64,000 bases of DNA from Ohtaekwangia sp966211525 (GTDB lineage Bacteria; Bacteroidota; Bacteroidia; Cytophagales; Cyclobacteriaceae). Position numbers and translations under genes: made by a program. Below are positions 62,401-64,000 of this stretch, in pieces. Positions within the stretch are counted from its first letter, which is position 1. Each line of letters begins with the position of its first letter. The stretch spans positions 36,452-100,451 of the forward strand of contig CBIHOZ010000004.1 of the NCBI GenBank assembly GCA_966211525.1, read 5' to 3'. The notes under the pieces are model-generated. The model saw only the letters and a program-made list of their open reading frames with translations. It had not been told where the DNA came from and did no database searches.

Positions 62401-63556
62401 AAAGAAAAAGCGTCATGCAAAGTCTTTTGTCTGTATACGCATTACAGATAGTGGTGAAGGTATATCGCAGGCACATCATGAAAAAGTGTTTGATCCGTTC
62501 TTCCGGGTTGAGCGTGAACATCACACGAAAGAAGGTACCGGCATTGGGCTGGCACTTGCGCGGCAACTCACTGTATTGCATCACGGAGATATACTGTTAA
62601 AAAGCAATATCGGTGAGGGATGCGAATTCTCGGTGTGGCTCCCGGTAGGAAATGAAGCCTTCGCACCGGGTGAAATAGCGGATAAACCCTATGACGTAAC
62701 GGACAGGCTACTGGACGCACAGACAACCTATGGCATCGATGATGCTAAACTGCCGGCCGATTCATCTGAATCGCGCAGACGACCGCTGCTGCTGGTGGTA
62801 GAAGACAACAGCGACATCCGCCAGTTTATCAAACTCAATTTCGATTCTGCATTCCTGATTGAAGAAGCCGAAAATGGTGAGATCGGTTTTCAAAAAGCCT
62901 GCGAAAGTATACCCGACATTATCATCAGTGATGTGATGATGCCAGTGCTCGATGGCGTGGAGATGTGCACTCGAATAAAGAAAGATATACGCACCAGTCA
63001 TATACCCGTGGTGCTGCTCACAGCACGCTGCGATGAAGACTTCCAGGTTCATGCTTTCAAAGCCGCACGCGCTGACGACTACATCGTAAAACCCTTCAGC
63101 ACCAATATACTGCTCGCCAAACTCTGCAACATCATCGAGCTGCGCGAAAGCGTGCGAAAAAAATTCCATCGCGACTTCATCGCTAATCCTTCAGCTCCGG
63201 CAACAACATCACCCAATGCTATCTTTATTAAGAAAGCGGTGGACATTGTCGAGCAAAATATAGAAGACCCGGATTTCAATGTTGAAACATTTTGCCGTGA
63301 CCTGGGCATGAGTCAGACAAATCTATACCGCAAGCTTCAAAGTATATTGGGCGTTTCCGGCAATCAGTTTATCAAAGACATCCGCATGAAGCGCGCTGTC
63401 CAATTACTCGAATCAGGTCAACACCCTGTACATGAAATTGCCAGCAAGGTTGGCTTTGCGGACGCGAACTATTTCAGCAAGGCGTTCAAAAAACAATTCG
63501 GTGTTTTGCCATCCGCGTATCGCACACCACAAACGCGTATACCGGAGTCGTTGTAA
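59429..63556 (+). CDS. Hybrid two-component system sensor-regulator (propeller, kinase, receiver, AraC)
   Basis: This 1375-residue one-protein regulator counts from the ATG at 59429, which opens a signal peptide (MSILCLIQLASIIYVWG); the frame itself begins at a TTG (59348). The periplasmic part has many two-component-regulator propeller repeats with LWIGTxxGGLNxxD units (about 20-640), then a Y_Y_Y domain (about 709-787) and a membrane helix (794-818). The cytoplasmic part has HisKA with His844 in SHEFRTPLT, a HATPase domain (945-1075) and a receiver with Asp near 1167 in IISDVMMP. AraC-type HTH follows (about 1282-1375). It probably senses a glycan and regulates the following GH5-like gene. 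Confidence 0.95.
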   Translation: MSILCLIQLASIIYVWGQDYRFKHINRNDGLSQSNVTCILQDHKGFMWFGTRDGLNRYDGYEITVYRNDPADSRSISHNYIRTIYEDHERRLWVGTEDGGLSLYNRAGDDFTNYLHNPQDTRSISSNKVRAITQDSKGRLWIGTGGGGLNRFDVKENVFTCYRHTPTRSNSPSGNDIEDILEDSDGALWIATWNAGLTKFIADEDRFIHYRKAEADIYSLSSDYLKKLYIDRDQNLWIGTTEGGLNRYDKKQDRFIHYNHQPGKKNGLSNNDVLSLAEDANGNLWIGTQNGGINILDKSRSKFNYIDYDKNNPDGINNGSIYSLYNDRQGNMWIGTFSGGINFCDLAPRKFHHFANKGTTDGLNNENVLSVYEDADGNIYMGTDGGGLNIYHRHSHKFTYLQHAAGNTGSIPSNYPLCMYEDRNGIAWIGNFYGKASQFNRNTRSFQKLHFDTDVKHVAVIAEDTITGKLWMGTWGEGLLVYDKHEKTTQHYIPDASRIESISHSIIFSIYQDRQGNMWVGTEGGGLNLYDREKDQFIHFQYNRDNPESISNNIVNVIYENSNGNLWIGTQGGLNLLDRSKNTFTTYTIKDGLPNNVIQAIEEDRHGNLWLSTNKGIARFNPKTITFRNYEIADGLQSNSFNRLASFTNKKGTIYFGGINGLDYFHPDSIADNDFIPPVYFTGLQVFNKPVNFREEHAPITRPMDEADEITLSYKESVFSLAFAALSYTSPEKNQYAYKLEGFDERWNFVGSQRKATYTNLDPGEYILRVKATNNDGIWNEQGTSVRIIITPPFWKTWWAKILYVALLLASLFVLRYILLQRMKVRNRLEMDDIKLRFYANISHEFRTPLTLILGPLNQLTTSTDIQGKDKQMLHLIHRNGQHLLRLINQLMHIYELDAGFMKLNVMRGDIIGFIKGIKEAFQFTAEKRNIVYEFSASASRAEKYFDADKLEKIVLNILSNAFKYTPDHGKISISITLFEEGVLPVPEVIVKKKRHAKSFVCIRITDSGEGISQAHHEKVFDPFFRVEREHHTKEGTGIGLALARQLTVLHHGDILLKSNIGEGCEFSVWLPVGNEAFAPGEIADKPYDVTDRLLDAQTTYGIDDAKLPADSSESRRRPLLLVVEDNSDIRQFIKLNFDSAFLIEEAENGEIGFQKACESIPDIIISDVMMPVLDGVEMCTRIKKDIRTSHIPVVLLTARCDEDFQVHAFKAARADDYIVKPFSTNILLAKLCNIIELRESVRKKFHRDFIANPSAPATTSPNAIFIKKAVDIVEQNIEDPDFNVETFCRDLGMSQTNLYRKLQSILGVSGNQFIKDIRMKRAVQLLESGQHPVHEIASKVGFADANYFSKAFKKQFGVLPSAYRTPQTRIPESL

Positions 63557-63726
63557 GTGCTCAGGCTACATTTTGGAAGGATTTTCCTTGTTATATACTG
63601 ATTTTTACTCTCCTGGTTTTTACCGTCCCTCCTACTTTTAATCAAGCGCTGCAGGCTTGAACACATTGTCTTCTACTTGTCTCAAAGGCTTTGATCACAA
63701 AATCAATTCAACCAAAATCTTCTTTT

Positions 63727-64000
63727 ATGAAAACCAGACGATTACACGCATTTCAAAAATTCTATCCCGAACGCTACCTCCTTGCCTTTCTATTTATAGT
63801 CATGTCTTCTTTTGTGCAGGCACAGAAACCGTGGTTGCATGTCGATGGCAATCAGATCAAAGATCCTGCTGGCAATCCGGTTACACTTCGCGGTGTATCG
63901 ATTCTTCCGAGCGAACATCAGAATGAATGTACGACTTGTAACAACAAGCCCATGACCGAGATGCTCGACTGTCAGGCTGATGGAAGTCGCGGATGGTACT
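63727..64000 (+). CDS. Secreted glycoside hydrolase, GH5/cellulase-like (partial)
   Basis: Only the first 91 codons lie in the window. The ATG at 63727 opens a signal peptide with basic n-region and core LLAFLFIVMSSFVQA. The mature start WLHVDGNQIKDPAGNPVTLRGVS is the usual opening of GH5-type cellulases and mannanases. A Cys pair (NECTTC) follows soon after. It lies 170 bases after the hybrid sensor, which may control it. The gene continues beyond the window, so catalytic residues cannot be checked. Confidence 0.75.
   Translation, partial: MKTRRLHAFQKFYPERYLLAFLFIVMSSFVQAQKPWLHVDGNQIKDPAGNPVTLRGVSILPSEHQNECTTCNNKPMTEMLDCQADGSRGWY

Overview
The window looks like chromosome of a Bacteroidota bacterium, probably order Cytophagales. 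Supporting this are a large surface protein with a type IX secretion (T9SS) C-terminal sorting tail, a one-protein hybrid two-component sensor (propeller + kinase + receiver + AraC), Bacteroidota-style promoters (TTG, about 20 bases, TAnnTTTG), little sign of Shine-Dalgarno sites, and small conserved families of the phylum. No rRNA, tRNA, CRISPR array, transposase or phage gene was seen.

Layout. (1) 1-5011, minus strand: topoisomerase IV (parE then parC, parC cut by the window edge) and a small membrane protein. (2) 5118-9961, plus strand: a promoter, a TPP riboswitch and a terminator precede a methyltransferase, an AIR-synthase/HypE-like protein and a divergent ThiE-like protein, followed by a Trm112-like protein and phosphoglucomutase. 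(3) 10-14.6 kb: housekeeping genes mtaB, lolD-like, sucC and an outer-membrane barrel protein, closed by a strong bidirectional terminator. (4) 14.77-52.4 kb: about 37.6 kb of genes, all on the minus strand and mostly overlapping or nearly touching, forming a surface-glycan locus read from Wza/Wzc at the right toward the dehydratase at the left. (5) 52.6-64 kb: DUF1573 protein, trpS, a small conserved protein, hppD, an MreB paralog, a Tat-exported Gfo/Idh/MocA protein, the hybrid sensor, and the start of a GH5-like hydrolase.

How the glycan locus fits together. LegB, LegI (NeuB-like), LegG (NeuC-like), PtmE-like and LegF (CMP transferase) form a legionaminic-acid-type pathway, but lack their own aminotransferase and N-acetyltransferase. 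A PglF-like dehydratase, PglE-like aminotransferase, two PglD-like acetyltransferases and a PglC-like phosphoglycosyltransferase form a bacillosamine-type initiation module and may supply the missing steps. A second set (DRE-TIM aldolase fused to a DUF115-like domain, a CMP-sugar synthetase, a HAD phosphatase and a GT29-like sialyltransferase) suggests a second, possibly new, CMP-activated 2-keto acid sugar. Several glycosyltransferases, two tandem GNAT enzymes, a polysaccharide deacetylase, a Wzy/EpsG-like polymerase, a PglK-like ABC flippase and Wza/Wzc complete the pathway. Embedded in it are an exosortase of XrtF type with its associated membrane protein, and, at the far end, a 64-residue secreted protein with an exosortase-type tail next to the T9SS surface protein.

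The most interesting candidates are the aldolase/CMP/HAD/GT29 set (34.8-38.4 kb), the TPP-controlled unusual gene trio (5.1-7.8 kb), and the exosortase with its likely substrate inside the glycan locus. All functions are read from sequence motifs by eye; no database search was run.
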